Assembly: GCA_964019415.1 (NCBI GenBank)
Contig: OZ025888.1
Coordinates: forward strand, 190,001 to 254,000
Length of the DNA: 64,000 nt
Reading direction: 5' to 3'
Source of the DNA: Ianthella basta
Taxonomy: Eukaryota; Porifera; Demospongiae; Verongiida; Ianthellidae
Shown here: piece by piece, positions 12,701-31,600 of the stretch
Layout: every line of letters begins with the position of its first letter
How positions within the stretch are numbered: the stretch's first letter is position 1
Notes under the pieces: model-generated
The model's database searches: none
Seen by the model: only the letters and a program-made list of their open reading frames with translations
Told to the model about the DNA's origin: nothing
Program-made: the position numbers and the translations under genes

Positions 12701-13505
12701 CACGCACATCTCATGATCAGTTGCTTGAGTCCTCAAAGCCATAATCAGAAACCAAATGAACAATACAGCAATCATCATTAGTTCCGCCATCCCCTGTGCT
12801 GTTTGGCTTTCCCCAACAACAAAGGCCTTTCTTCCAATCATCATGCATGATGATGCTATAACAAACAGCTCCATATTTACAATCACTCCTTCCAGCACTG
12901 CCAATACTAAGTCCCATTGAGCTAGCACCACATGCACTTTTTTCAACAAGACAATTGTCAAAATAATAGTTGCTGTAAGGATCAAAGGTCCAGCACCTGC
13001 TAAATCCTGAGGTGCCCATACCAAAATCACTGGCATTATAAACACCATTCCAAAGCCTGTACACATTATAAACACTGCAAATAAAAAGGTTGCCCCAACC
13101 TCTTTGGCTACTGCTACCACTGTTGCCTTAGGTCCCCGTATCACTAACAGAATTGCCCCAACCATCACTACAGACAATACCCAGACCAGTGGTCCTGCCA
13201 CCATTGCCACTTTCAGTGCCACATGCATGCCAGAGAATGCGGCTGCGATCCTCCCTCGACAGGTCATTTACATCCCTAACCAGTTGGCCAACCATGTCAT
13301 AGCTTTTTGCCAGCAGAACAGCAGTCATCCCCTTCTTGTCCCTGAGACTAACGTCTGCTCCTGCCTTCACCAGTTCAGCTACAACAGCACTATGTCCTCT
13401 CTCCACAGCCAACATCAGGGCTGTCCTGCCCTTGTCATCTTGTTCATTGATATTATTCAATCTGTAATCCTCTCTCGACAGGTCCTTGCTCCAAAGTGCC
13501 ATCAC
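9792..13505 (-). pseudogene. Gene B: broken ankyrin / membrane / Roc-COR / Death paralogue
   Basis: The order of parts matches gene A: a short ankyrin stretch (13505 to about 13220), membrane segments (13215 to about 12370), Roc with P-loop GNTECGKST and DFAGQ, COR-like sequence, a donor at 10553 (AGTG|GTGAGT), an acceptor before 10061, and a Death domain to 9792. Several defects are visible. The first ankyrin repeats are missing. A deletion near 13220 joins WHAC of an ankyrin repeat directly to the middle of the membrane region in another frame. A second out-of-frame deletion near 11560 removes about a dozen residues at the start of COR. The Death exon is out of frame with the donor phase. 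The Roc part remains open and very close to its paralogues, which suggests recent inactivation or gene conversion. Confidence 0.8.
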
Positions 13506-14276
13506 TCACCACCTCGTTCTAGTTGACAATACAGCTTTCTGATCAACTCTTTGACTATCTATATGTGATCTGCAATGCAATTAAAACAGAAGGAGTGCAG
13601 ACATGTAACCTTGCTGAAAGCAGCTACATTCATGCATCATGGGAAAGGGTCTGGAGACTAACTGATCATGCCAAATGTGCTATTAGAGCGCATGGCTTTG
13701 AATTCTTTGCAGTACATGACACTTTGCAACTGAAGTGCCACAGTGACAGCATTCAAGCTCTTGATTTATCTACCGCACCGATTATAGGGTAGGAGTATGG
13801 AAGTTATACATTCGACGCTATACTGCAAACATAATCCCCTGGACCACTGTTAGTGGTTGGTGGTAAAACTGACACAGTGGGAAAATGAATTGGCATGTAC
13901 AGTGCAATATACTATAGCATACACAAAGCCCTTAGTAATACGTATGTGACATATTTGTAACTTCATAGTTGAAAATAGAATGGAAATGCAAGACTAGTAC
14001 TATGACATGTAATGGTATAGAGCCTTTGTGATGGTAAACTTAATGTATTATGATGAAGGATATCATTGATATGTGAATGCATAGAGGGTCAAATAATGAT
14101 CAAAAAAGATTGAAAGTGAAGTTTAGGAGCAATGGACGCAGCAGACAGTGAATGTAACAAATGAGGAAAGTCTTTTTATTCTAAACATCCTGTCCTGTAT
14201 ACCATATCCTTTCCTCAGAAGTTTCACTCTCTTTCACGTAAATATATACTTGAACAGTGGAAAATGGACAGTAATT
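13506..14276. other. Intergenic, nothing recognised
   Basis: Sequence upstream of pseudogene B. I see no supported reading frame, repeat unit or RNA gene. Confidence 0.5.
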
Positions 14277-14590
14277 TACTAGCGTATAAAAATATTTTTA
14301 GAATTAAAGGGGATTTAGGAATGGCCAGCAGAAAAAGTGTAGAAATGAGCAACAGTAACTTAATGCCATGATGAACCAAATTGCCCTGAAGTTCGCTAGG
14401 CATTCCTAATTACAGCTACATGGGCCCAAATGTCTAGCTAGCTAGTCCCATGTAGGAAATTAGGAATGCATAGCGAACCTCACAGCAATGTGGTTCATCA
14501 CGGTGTTGAGTTACTGTTGCTTGTTTCTATGCTTTTTCGCTGGCCATTCCTAAATCCCCTTTAATTCTAAAGGAATTTTTATACACTAGT
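14277..14590. mobile_element. Fold-back MITE with arms of about 145 bp
   Basis: Almost the whole element is an imperfect inverted repeat. The left end reads ACTAGCGTATAAAAAT and the reverse complement of the right end reads ACTAGTGTATAAAAAT. The arms continue through AATTAAAGGGGATTTAGG and GGAATGGCCAGC to a centre near 14430. No coding capacity is present. The family is not identified, and a target duplication is not clear (perhaps TTT-like). Confidence 0.7.
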
Positions 14591-15364
14591 TTGTACGGTT
14601 TTTGCATATCCAAAGGACTATGGTTACAAGAGATTGAAACCAGCGCTGACTAATACCTTTCCTTAAATTAGCTGAAAATGTGCAGAGCATCGAGCACAGT
14701 TATGCCATTTTAGGTGAAGCGGCTGCCATGTACCTTACAGTATATCAGCGCAACAAAATGGCGGCATTGGGGTATGTTTAATACACGGGGAGGAAAAATT
14801 TCCTGCCCGCTCCAGTGCTGTACTTATCGGATTGCCACCAGCGCTCAGATCCTAGTCTTTGACCTAGGTACGTAAGTCCTTGTACATGACTTTGGTCCAT
14901 AAGTGCCCTGTGTCGTGTGCTAGGAGCATGCAAAAATTCGGTGGGAAGAAGAAGGAGAATATGAAAAGCCAACAAAATGGGGTATGAGCAGCCTGTGACG
15001 CTTTTCTCTTACGTGCACTCCAGGCTGACTTTGGGCATGCTGCCGTCATCAATACATTAAAAGAAGCCTATCCATGGCCTTTAATTGTTCTTTGCCACTG
15101 CTGCTTGTCTAGTTTCGCTGAAGCGCCCTAATACATTAAGATAGGAGACGCCATTCTGAACCTGGCACTTTCCTAATTAGACGTCACAAACATTATGCCT
15201 GATAAGGCTAACACAGCTAGAGGCAGCTATCCCTTTCCACTATAGCATTATGCATGGTCCCAGTAGCTACTGACCACCAAACATCACCACAGCACTTCCC
15301 ACCATGTACATGCTCAAATACAGATTATTAATTATTCATAAACACCACAGCTAGAAGTAGCAAT
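14591..15364. other. Intergenic, nothing recognised
   Basis: No supported gene. Short open frames near 14780-15050 have no recognisable domain. Confidence 0.4.
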
Positions 15365-15665
15365 ATAATTATCCTCCTTTCAGGACACCATCCTCCTTCA
15401 ACTCACTTGCGCAACGAGTCCCAATGCACATGTACACTAACCGTGAACGGGAGTAATGCAGGCTCTTTGGATGAATCAACCAGTACAAATTGTGGCGTTT
15501 CACAACTGAAGGGTCTGTGTGGCAGTGTCGCTATATGGGCAAGGACAGAGTAACCAGGTAAAGAACAACTCGCAAGAGGCAATGCTGCCGTCACATGGTA
15601 GAGCTGTGATTGGACAACCTACCAACTTATATACAGCTTCACAATTTGCCAGAACTACAAATCAG
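15365..15665 (-). repeat. Low-copy duplicate 1, possible first exon
   Basis: This stretch is similar to 16395-16700. Read on the minus strand, both contain ACAAATCG-like and GTTGATTC blocks and end in a possible donor (CAA|GTGAGTTG at 15407-15401). A frame of about 60 residues exists but lacks a good ATG, and nothing similar is known to me. It may be a duplicated promoter or first exon. Confidence 0.4.
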
Positions 15666-16394
15666 TAACAGTTTCACTGTAAATGTGTGCACCACGTGTT
15701 TCCTGCACATTTCCAATAGGAAACACGACTTTTAACTGCTCCTGTCCTTTACACAATTCTGTATAAGCACCACCTCATGAACTTTCTATAATACTTTTCA
15801 ATAACTCAAAAATAATGGATAATACAATGAACACAAGAATACAGAGCAAAAGAAGTTAGCTATGCACACTGCATGGATTGTGGCTACCCTTGAGCTGCGA
15901 ACCAGTTGTAGTATAACATGTGGTGGATCACTGCATGGCTAAAGAGCCAGTCAAATAAGGTTTCTGCCCATTAACTATACATTATCATTGTAGCCTAGTT
16001 GTCAATAATAAGGACTCTGACAAGCTTGAAGTTCATGAAGACTAGTATGACGTTAAGAAGGAAGTGGCCAGAGACACTGAAGCAGCAGTTGCTGAGTTAA
16101 TGGCCCTAAAACACTGGGCAGCTGCTACAGTTGCTCTCACACGTTCCACCAATATAGCTATAATTTATTACAGTCAACCAATGTCCTCCTATCAAATATT
16201 AGGGGACACAGAGCACACATCTCAACATAACAGAAGTTTCCCTTTTCTGTTACACTGGTCCCAGTAGCTACAATGCCCACCACACGTACACCACTCACCG
16301 CCACCCTACTTTCTACCACACACTCAGTGCAACTACAGGTATTTTGTTTGTACACGTATACAGCCATTATGTATAACATACGTATAACTACATT

Positions 16395-16700
16395 TGTAAT
16401 AATACTTTCAGTACATCCCATGCTTCCCTCAACTCACTTGCACCAGGAACTAGCTACGCTTGCACGCCAATGGGAGTGCGGTAGGCTCTATGGCTGAATC
16501 AACCGGTACGAATTGCGACGTTCCACAACTGAAGGGTCGATCTGTGTGGCAGTATCGCGCTACATGGGCAAGGACAGAGTGACCAGATTAGAACAGCGCG
16601 TTAGAAGCAGTGCTGCATGTGGACGCTCAATACTACAGAAGTAGAGATATGGTCGATCGGACAACCTACCAACTTACAGTTTCACAACTCGCCACAACAA
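16395..16700 (-). repeat. Low-copy duplicate 2, possible first exon
   Basis: Second copy of the stretch at 15365-15665. Shared strings include CTGAAGGGTC, GGGCAAGGACAGAGT and GGACAACCTACCAACTTA. The possible donor is also kept (GCAA|GTGAGTTG). The reading frame is not kept as well as the surrounding DNA, so a regulatory or repeat origin is as likely as coding. Confidence 0.4.
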
Positions 16701-16789
16701 CGTATGAATCACTTGTAATGTGCACACCATATAAGCCTCGACCGTCACGCGTGGCTAACCTGCGGTCGGCGTCTTAAATTTCCCTCATA

Positions 16790-17142
16790 GGGTAAAGCGG
16801 GGTAAAACGGAACACTTGCTTTCAGTCGACTCTCACGAAGCGAGGAATTAATCGAATAATCACTTCATATTGCAGGGCATTTAGGTCTGACCTTCAGCGA
16901 ATACATGACATTGTATGGAAAACGTTTTATGTAAACTGCGCAGTTTCACAGAAATACAGCGAAATAATCGACATTACGTAACTTAATAGCGTACGATATA
17001 TCTTCACAAAGACGAGTCACCGCGAAAAGTTACTCACTGATCAAACCACTAATGAAACTGAGAACGCAATCGACCCAAAAGTAATGGGCCGATAACTCGG
17101 TAAAATGCAGCTGTTACTTGGCGTTCCGTTTTACCCCATGCA
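16790..17142. mobile_element. Possible MITE with short inverted ends
   Basis: GGGGTAAAACGGAAC near 16798-16812 is matched in reverse by GTTCCGTTTTACCCC near 17124-17138. The interior is non-coding and unlike its neighbours. No target duplication could be fixed, so the ends are approximate. Confidence 0.45.
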
Positions 17143-17641
17143 CCCGCCATTTTGACCGGAAGTAGCGTCGTGCATGCACGCAGGCGAGACGGATTTCTTG
17201 TACTCGCCAAAGCGAACAAACAGGATTACTTTTATTGTAGATTGATAGAGTAATTTAATACTATAATGTACCTCTACTATTGTACAGAAACGTAAACCTC
17301 TGTGTATCATAGCTTGTATACGGCACGGCACGGTGTCGAAGTTGTAATTATGAAAGGTATAACTATTCTGTTTTCCCCCACTTTATATACCCTATAGATC
17401 AATTCTCCACACAGGCGATTTGCTCCCATGACACAGTATAATAATTCTTACAGAACTCAATACACATTCAACGAGCCTGAAATTATCTACTGTCCTAACA
17501 GTCTGTGTCAATGATCATGCAATTGTAGTATAGGAATAGAGCAGCTTCTTGTAGGCCATGTCCACTCAGCTGTGTAAATTAAGACAGTTCTGCATAATTA
17601 TGCAGGGTCGACCCCCACCCAGAACAACATTCTACAGCTGA
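17143..17641. other. Region downstream of gene C, nothing recognised
   Basis: Probable 3' flank of gene C. I see no coding sequence and no clear polyadenylation signal on the minus strand. Confidence 0.4.
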
Positions 17642-23906
<6,265 letters not shown>

Positions 23907-25865
23907 CACTCACTATTTGTCCTTTAATTTAATCTGCTGGTGTGTCTGATCTGCAATGAAAGCAGATGGAATGGAAATGTGATATGACATGCTTATGTCC
24001 ACTGCAAGAGTTGGCTAGGACAAGGATCTCTACAAAGCCAAAGTACACCATTTGAATGGTACAATCTGGAATACAATGCATGGCACATAGGCAGCGCACT
24101 AGTGTAAATTGCAATACAGCATTTGCATGAATATAGTTCAAGACCGCAGGAGTGTAGTTACCATCAGGCAAGTTAGGGCATAGCTAACTGGCTACTCTAT
24201 TGCCAGCTACTATACTATGGGTTAAAGGTCACCTAAAAGGGGCTTGCTTAGGCTGCCGGTCTCCCTGTTCATCCTAAACGAGACTGATGTGATCCATTCA
24301 TAGCTAGCTAGCTACCCAGAGGACATCAGAAGTATTCACTCTGCCGATGTTTTTAAAAAATCTACAAGCATTAGACAATGACTTAGGGAATAACCATTCT
24401 AATCATTCTGACATTCTCACACTTAGCTAGCATGACAATTTCATTCACTAATCTAGCTAATATGACATTCTATGCATCCATCTCTTCTTATCTATTGTAA
24501 GTGTGTCTGCAGGACCCCCAGGCAGGCCAGCAAATAGCTATCGGGTTGATGGGGCTTTCCTGTTAAAATATCTATCTATCTATCTACACCGCTAACTCTC
24601 AAACTGCTGCACTGACGGAATAACAAACGGTGTCACTGAATGAGAATCTATTGAAAGGTAAAGTACGCAAGGGGTGGCTAGCTGGGGCGGCAAGATCAAG
24701 TTGAGTGCGACAATAATAGGGTCCTGAACTACGCAACGTGTGTCAGGAGCACATTTTATTCACCCCTGCACGAATCTCCATCTATATTTTGAGCAATGAC
24801 GGTTTAACATCATCGGCGTTTCGGGGTTGCTGGCCAATCACGTACAAGTGGTTACTTGGTAACGTCTGGACGCTGTTGGCCCAATGCTGCTGACGAGGAG
24901 TGGCATTCTCCGAAAAGGCCTTCCAGCACTGTGGTAATCCAACACAGTAGTGGAAGCTCAGTACTGAGGTGAGCCGCCCCTTTTTCGACTAAGCACTCAC
25001 CTAGCTAAGCAGTCCAACCAGCCTCTTTGCACACTTCTGAGTAGTCTGAGAAGCCTATTCGCTCTCCGATGCGCAGTGTGAGCAGCCTCTTAGACTTTGC
25101 ACGCTGCTGAGTAGCCTAAGGAGTCTCCGACCGACTGTTATTTAGCTAACAAACAGCCATTTACTCGCTCACGTGATCCTTGAGGCAGCGCGCATTTAAT
25201 ATTGCTACAGTTAGCTATAATGCGTGAGCAAGTCAGAGAGAGAGAGGTGATTCATCTATATATACCCTCTTGGTATCGAGCTCCACATACATGTACGTGG
25301 CTATAGCTCTGGTACACATGTCACACTAAGACAGCTGGCATGTGTTAATTTTCGGTGGTGTGTAGCTAGCTAGCAACACGTGCAATTTAAAGTGCAACCA
25401 AACAAGAATTGCATGAGTAGCTACAGATACTTAAAATACTGAGGAATATCCTTCCCCCACTGGTCATCCAGAAGGACCCAGACATCAACATGTTTGCAAT
25501 TTGCCATGCTATGCTGGTCTAGATAACTACTTGTCAATGATAGCAAATTGCCATTGGTAGAAATGAAACAGCTGCTCGTTGTGTCCATGGGTATGGAAGT
25601 TCTGTGGATCTGAGTCTGTAAGATTCTTCTGAAATACCAATTTGAGATTAAAATTGTAATTACAAAAATGAGTAATTCAGCAACTTTCTTCAAACCAGCA
25701 ATGGAGCACAACTAACCAACATAGTTAGTCACTGTAGAGTGAATAGTTGGCATTTAGAGTAAGCACACCATACAGCAAAGTGCACCATCTGCAGTACAAC
25801 CTGCTGTAGCTATTGTGCACTTGTATCATGCACCTCTCTACAGTTCTCCTTCCAGTGGAATGTAG
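23907..25865. other. Intergenic between D and C
   Basis: Presumed promoter side of gene C. No gene is supported. Near 24510-24590 a stretch ends in CCTGTTAAAATATCTATCTATCTATCTA; the (ATCT)n tail after a short unique body could be the 3' end of an old retroposon, but this is weak. Confidence 0.4.
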
Positions 25866-27370
25866 TCAGCTTGGGAAAAGGCTTCTTTCCACATCCCCAG
25901 CAACTGTCTCCCCCACATCCCCAGCAACAGCCTCCAGGACAGACTGCCACACACGAGGCTGCTCCCCAGTGCCTGGCCCTCGAGACAGCCACTCATTGAA
26001 CATGTCACGACATGCCTGTCTTACACTGTGGAGGTTGTCTGCTTGAATGCAGTCCAGAACTACTGCTTCAAACTCCAGTATCAACCCGACTTCATACCAC
26101 TGGACAGCAACTCGCCACACCACTAGCTGGTTCAGCTTGTTAAGAGTGGGGGCAGAGAAGGGATTGATGCGAGGTTTGCAGGAACCTGAGAAATGAATGC
26201 CAATGATGTGTTTTAAGTTCAGTTAGTTGCTCCTTGTACCATCCATCAAACCCTGAACCCAGTGATCAAGAGATATGAGATTAGAGATGCATGAACAATT
26301 GAAATGGCATACCATACCTGAGGAGAGTGCAAGTGGTGACGAGGCTTCATAGAGCAAGGAGCGTAGATACGATGGAAGACCTGAAACAAGAGGAGAGAGA
26401 AAGTGATCATGAAGCACAGCCAAGAGCAAGGAAGATTTTTGTTGGAACAGATTGATAGAAGACACAAGCTAAAGCAAACTGAAGGATATACACTTTCATA
26501 ATTGTGCATTTTTGGTAATGGCTGCTATAATTATAGCTACATGCCGCCCATCCTACAGAGCTTTGCAATTGAAAATACATGGTCAAATCATACAAATTTA
26601 ACTTCCACTCACCAGCACTATATTGTAATGGTTCTTCTAAGTTCATGACTTGGAGAACTGGCAGCGAAGGAGACCATCCGAACACCTCAGACAGGCTCAA
26701 CTGCTGAGGATGATCACCATCCTCTTTTGGTAGGGATAGAACATGGTCATCACCATTGCTGATGCACCGAGTGATACTTGACACAGGATACAGTGAGTCA
26801 GACTGAACGTCTTTTGGGTACTTCCACAAGGTGGCTGTGTATGGGTGGACGATGTAGGATGTGACCTCCAGCTTTGATGGTTGATGTGTATTGGTGCAGT
26901 CTCTCAGATCCAGCCTTGCTGCGTCCCACAACCTGGACCACACTGCTGTCACTTATCTGGACATCTATGTCCATTCCTTTAGTGGACCTCCATGAAATGC
27001 CATTCACCCAGACACAGCAGCAATGCCTGTGCTGTCTCACACTAGGAGCTAACTCATGGGTGAACACGTGATTAGCTGCAATACGAAGGATGATAGTTTG
27101 GAGGAGATGAGCTGATATGAAATGCTTCTCGGCTGTCCTCAGCTGCCAGCACAGCCACTGGAGGTGCTGTGGGTCTGGATCACCTGGGAATAGCTCACGA
27201 GGCTGAGCTGACACCAGGGCAGGGAAGTACAGCCAACCTTCATCCCTTGTATCAGAGGTCAACTTTGGTAGTTCCCTCTTCAGCAGCGAAGGATTAATCT
27301 GGATGCAGAACTCCAAGCTGATCAGAATTTCTTGGATCATTTTATGATTGAACTTGGGAAACATGTCAGC
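25866..27370 (-). pseudogene. Gene D: 5'-truncated Roc-COR / Death paralogue
   Basis: Only the later part of the family gene is left. The second half of the COR-like region starts at about 27370 (HKMIQEILISLEFCIQI, VWVNGISWRSTKG). A frame break and loss of about 25 residues near 26880 follow, then a donor at 26613 (GCTG|GTGAGT). Next come a 63-nt mini-exon 26380-26318 (GLPSYLRSLLYEAS) and a Death exon 26185-25866 (LVVWRVAVQWYEVG, VRQACRDMFNEWLSRG, VWQSVLEAV). The exon phases are still consistent. No ankyrin, membrane or Roc sequence lies upstream: the gene stops abruptly against repeats at about 27370. The Death domain is of the A/B subtype. Confidence 0.8.
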
Positions 27371-27639
27371 CAGCTGAGTTTCATGAGATGCGGTACCAAA
27401 AGCAGACCGAGGAGATCAATAGAAACCATTCAGCCACTGCCATGCATGCAGTGATCAAGTCAACGCACAATGAGACAAAAGCAGATCAACATTTGCAGTA
27501 AGAAGAAAGTACAAACCCCAGCTGTGAGTCTGAAAAGCAGACCGAGGAGACCAATAGATTGATGTATTTATGTTTTCATTATGTTATGGTGAGGATGAGA
27601 GTGTTGCACCGACCCTCTCCCCTGGCGAATGACAGCAAA

Positions 27640-27815
27640 AAGATTCTTTAACTATGTATAATAGATTAAATAAATACAAGAAAAAATCCTTTCATTTTAT
27701 TAAGGACATTGTTTTTGTGTTCAAATGTCAATAACTTGAATTTTTATTGTATCCTATTTGGATGGCCCTCCCCTGGCTGAAATGGTCCCCCTTTGTCTCC
27801 ACCATTGCATGACAT
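27640..27815 (+). repeat. Dispersed repeat, inverted copy at about 60300-60482
   Basis: The sequence around TATAATAGATTAAATAAATA to CCCCCTTTGTCTCCACCATT occurs in reverse orientation at about 60300-60482 (ATTTAATCTATTATACATAG at its end). The flanks 27380-27540 also repeat the block GAGCAGATCAACATTTGCAG found at about 62780-62830. No coding sequence is supported. Confidence 0.7.
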
Positions 27816-28084
27816 TCCTGCCAATGTACATGTACCACAGTTATGTGTGCAAGCACACAACGCCAGCCCTTCAGATAATCAGTGCACGGTTAAAGGCAGC
27901 CACTGCTGCAGTGATGAGAACCGGGGGTGCATCCTTGGTTTCGACTCCCACCCATGCGTCTGATGTGGAGGAATCACTCGGCAACCTTAACTAGTAGTAG
28001 TCATTTAGCCACTCAGGACTAAATCCCCAAAACCAACTGTATCCATTAGGCATAATCCCCATATCTATCATCATCATATGTACA

Positions 28085-28637
28085 GGACAATTCACTACCT
28101 CCCCGAGAGGCTGGAGAAAGAGATTACCTCTAAGGATGCAGAACTGCAGGATGTGAAAGCCAAACTGCAACGCCTGCAGTGCCACTATGCACAGGTCAGG
28201 CAGGAGGTGTGTGCGTGTGTGTGCAGGAGGCTCAGGAAGCCACCTCACTACCTCCTCCTCCATGAGTATAGGCAAATATCTTGATGTACTTACTGCACAG
28301 GCTTCCAGTGAGCCATACTGCAGTTTTGAAACAAGCAGGAGCCATAGTGCTCAAAATTGCCCATATTTCTCTGAAGGTAAATGTTCCGGGTTATGGTAAG
28401 TCACTCAGGACTAAATCCTCCAAAACCACTGACTCTATCATCTCAGGCAGCTCCTGGCACGTGAAAACAGTCTTGCCTTGTACAATAGACTTTCTAAGAA
28501 AAACTATGAATCAGTTGGAAGCTGCAACCATCATTCCGAGTGTACAGCATTCTTCCAGCTCATTGAGCACATGAATAGGGCACTACAAGACACCCTTGAA
28601 CAGCACAAACCACTACTCGCTGAGCAGACCACCTGAC
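28085..28637 (+). CDS. Coiled-coil gene fragment, exons uncertain
   Basis: A first coding stretch at about 28085-28193 encodes a heptad-like helix (RLEKEITSKDAELQDVKAKL). A last stretch at about 28447-28637, after the acceptor ATCATCTCAG, encodes ARENSLALYNRLSKK, then FFQLIEHMNRALQDTLEQHK and a stop. Between them 28301-28374 looks like an exon (TACTGCACAG acceptor, GAAG|GTAAAT donor), but its phase does not fit both neighbours. I cannot assign a family. It may be a fragment carried by duplication, since repeats lie on both sides. Confidence 0.4.
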
Positions 28638-28659
28638 CCAACCAGACCTCCTTCTCCTT

Positions 28660-31600
28660 CAAGTACACGAGAGCAATGGTGCAACACCCATTATGTCATT
28701 GGACAGCAGCCACTTCATCTGCACTGCCACTTGGACTAGCACATTCAGCAACATCATAGTTTCACTGCGGACACAGCATAGACAAAGGCTTAAAGTGCCA
28801 CTGACATTCAATACTTTTATTCTATTAATGGATGCACTAGTTCTCGTTACCATCTTTCATCCTGCTGTCAAAATCCAACCACAAGAGGTTTTGATTAGTT
28901 ACACACATCATTGCCTTCACACAAAAGTGGGCTTTCAGTCATGTGGTTACCATCATTCACCACTGGATTCTCACAACCAGCACAATTTTCTGTTGAATGT
29001 CAATGATTCTCTCACACCATTGACTATTTGAGCTTTTCTGATGCCCCACCTCACCAGTTCTGTTTAGACAGCATGTAGTCTGACAAGTTAGCACCATTGG
29101 TGATAGTCTAAATTGTTACATTACGTGCAAGTGGCAGAAAATACACAATTATATGCAATTTCCAGTGAACCAGCAAACTTCTGTCAAACCCAACCACACC
29201 TGGTTTGGATATGTCAATTATTCTCACACAACATTGACTAAGCTTTTCTGATGCCCATCTCACCAGTTCAGGTTACCATCTTTCATGAGGGGCAGCAACT
29301 CCCACCAAGGCACTCCTGTGCACTTTCATGTGCAAAATTCTACTATACTTGCACCATACAGCACCAGTACTGCTGTTATCAATTTGGTCAACCAGCCCAT
29401 CATCATGGACCATTGCAGCCAGAAGCAATGGATATCCAGTTGACTTTCAAGGTGCTTATCAATACACACTTTGGGTGTCACATCCAGAATTCCCTGATGT
29501 CAACATGAAATTTGAACTGCACTCAACACCCATCTCAGGAAGTCACATACATGTGGACTTCTGCTTGCTCAGAATGATTCTCTAGCTCGCACCATTGGCT
29601 TTACAGTCGTTTCTGATGCCTTCTAACCTTTTTAGGTCACCATCTTTCAGCAAGCCATCATCTACGTTAAGACCAACAACCATTCAGAGACAGATAGCAG
29701 TGGACCAGCCAATTTCTACAATGCTTCGCGCCATCCACTGCCTCACTCTTGAGACTGCACACACGAACAATGAGACTGCAAGCGAGTTAGGGACAGTAGT
29801 TTCTCTGCTCCACCTTCAGGTGGACAGAGGCTCAGGGAACACTTGCACTTGTCTGCCTGCCTGGCAGTAAGCCGTCAAGTCTGTAATACACCACAACCTG
29901 ACCATGCGGCATCAGATCACCAACAGCCAAACTTTCTGTGAGTGGTATTGTGTTCATCCACAGAACAAGAAAATTCAACTACCCAACCCTTCTCGCACTT
30001 GTTCTCCTTTAGTTCAATCAGCATTTGTGCAACATCCCTTTTAGGAATTTTCTTATCTGTCTCACATTCGACGAGACTGCAAGCAACCTGCCTGTTCTGT
30101 TGGCTTGACCACCTCATTTACCGACAGTCGATTCTCTGCTCCACCTTCAGGAGGAGGGTTACTGCACGATTACATGTCTGCCTGGCAGCAAGCCCTTCGA
30201 GGCCATGACCTGACCATAGGGTGACCAAAGTAAAAGTGACTGGCTATGCGAGACTAATTGCCCTTCGAAGCCCTTCGAAGACACCAAGTGGTCCGTCTGT
30301 TCTGCCAACTTGACCAGCACAGTTAGCGACAGTAGTTTCTCTGCTCCACCTACAGGTGAATAGAGGCTTACTGAACGCTTGTGCGTGTCTGCATGGCAGC
30401 AAGCCGTCAAGTCTGGAATATAATACGACCTGACCATTCGAGACTGCAAGCGAACCGTCTGCTTGCCAGTTTGACCAGCACAGTTAGCGACAGTAGTGTC
30501 TCTGATCCACCTTCAGGTGGATAGAGTCTTGCTGAACGCCACTTGCGCGTGTGTACCTGGCAGCAATCCGTCGTGTATGTAACTGACCGAGCGCCTACCG
30601 AACACCGGGTCAAACTTCATCCGTTATTGTGCTCGTACACTACCATTGCGGACTTCTTACTCTCAAAAGAGAGTAAGAATAGAACTACCAACCCCTTCTT
30701 GAACATGTCCTCCGTTAAGTTGGACAGATTTCTCTCATGTGTCTCACAATGAATGAGACACCAAGTGGTCCGCCTGTTCTGCCAACTTGACCAGCACAGT
30801 TAGCGACAGTAGTGTCTCTGCTCCACCTTCAGGTGGATATGTCTTGCTGAACGCTTGCGCGTGTGTACCTGGCAGCAAGCCGTCATGTATGTAACTGACG
30901 GAGCGCCTATGCAACAACCCCTTTAGGAACTCTCTCATCTGTCTCACATTCAATAAGACTGCAAGCAACCCACCTGTACATGTTCTGCCAGCTTGACCAC
31001 CACATTCACCGACAGTAGATTCTCTGCTCCACCTTCAGGCGGAGGCTTTCTGAACGCTTATGCTTGTCTGCCTGGCAGCAAGCCCTTCAAGGCCATGACC
31101 TGACCATGAGGCGACCGATCACCGCGGTCCCTCCTGCAATTGCAGTGACCATTCACTCCAACCCCCCCATAGTAGCCACTGAATTAAGGTATGCCAAGAG
31201 TGGTATGGTAATTACAGGGACAGGAGCCATATTTTGGTCTCATTGCATGGACCTGACAGAGCATTGGTATGTACCATTTTTTGTTGCTCCTTTCAGGATG
31301 GCAATGGCAACATGGTCCATTTCAGTATATATGTTACTTGGAATGGGGGTTGAATCATCCTCATCCTCAGAGAAGTATTATATTGAATGGCATTTTTGTA
31401 TTCGATAAGCTTGAACCAATTTTCCAAATTTCAAGAGTCCCTGTGTCTGTCATTGGATCAGTCTTCGGACTTAGAGGGAGCCAATCAGGATTCCATGCAG
31501 AAGCATGGCTGCTGTACTCACAACTTCTTGTGACCTCCTGGATGCAACATCCACAGATGGCACTTTGCACCCATTAGTGAGCTTTCATCACACCCCTTGC

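Noticed and set aside
24510-24600. SINE or LINE 3' end with (ATCT)n tail
   Set aside because: Only a short tail-like motif is visible, with no promoter boxes, target duplication or second copy in the window.
31200-31408. Frame with MVITGTGAIFWSHCMDL, repeated at 49500, 53836 and 61383
   Set aside because: The frame is short and its continuation differs in every copy. The DNA is conserved as a repeat, not the protein end, so it is treated as part of the repeat family.
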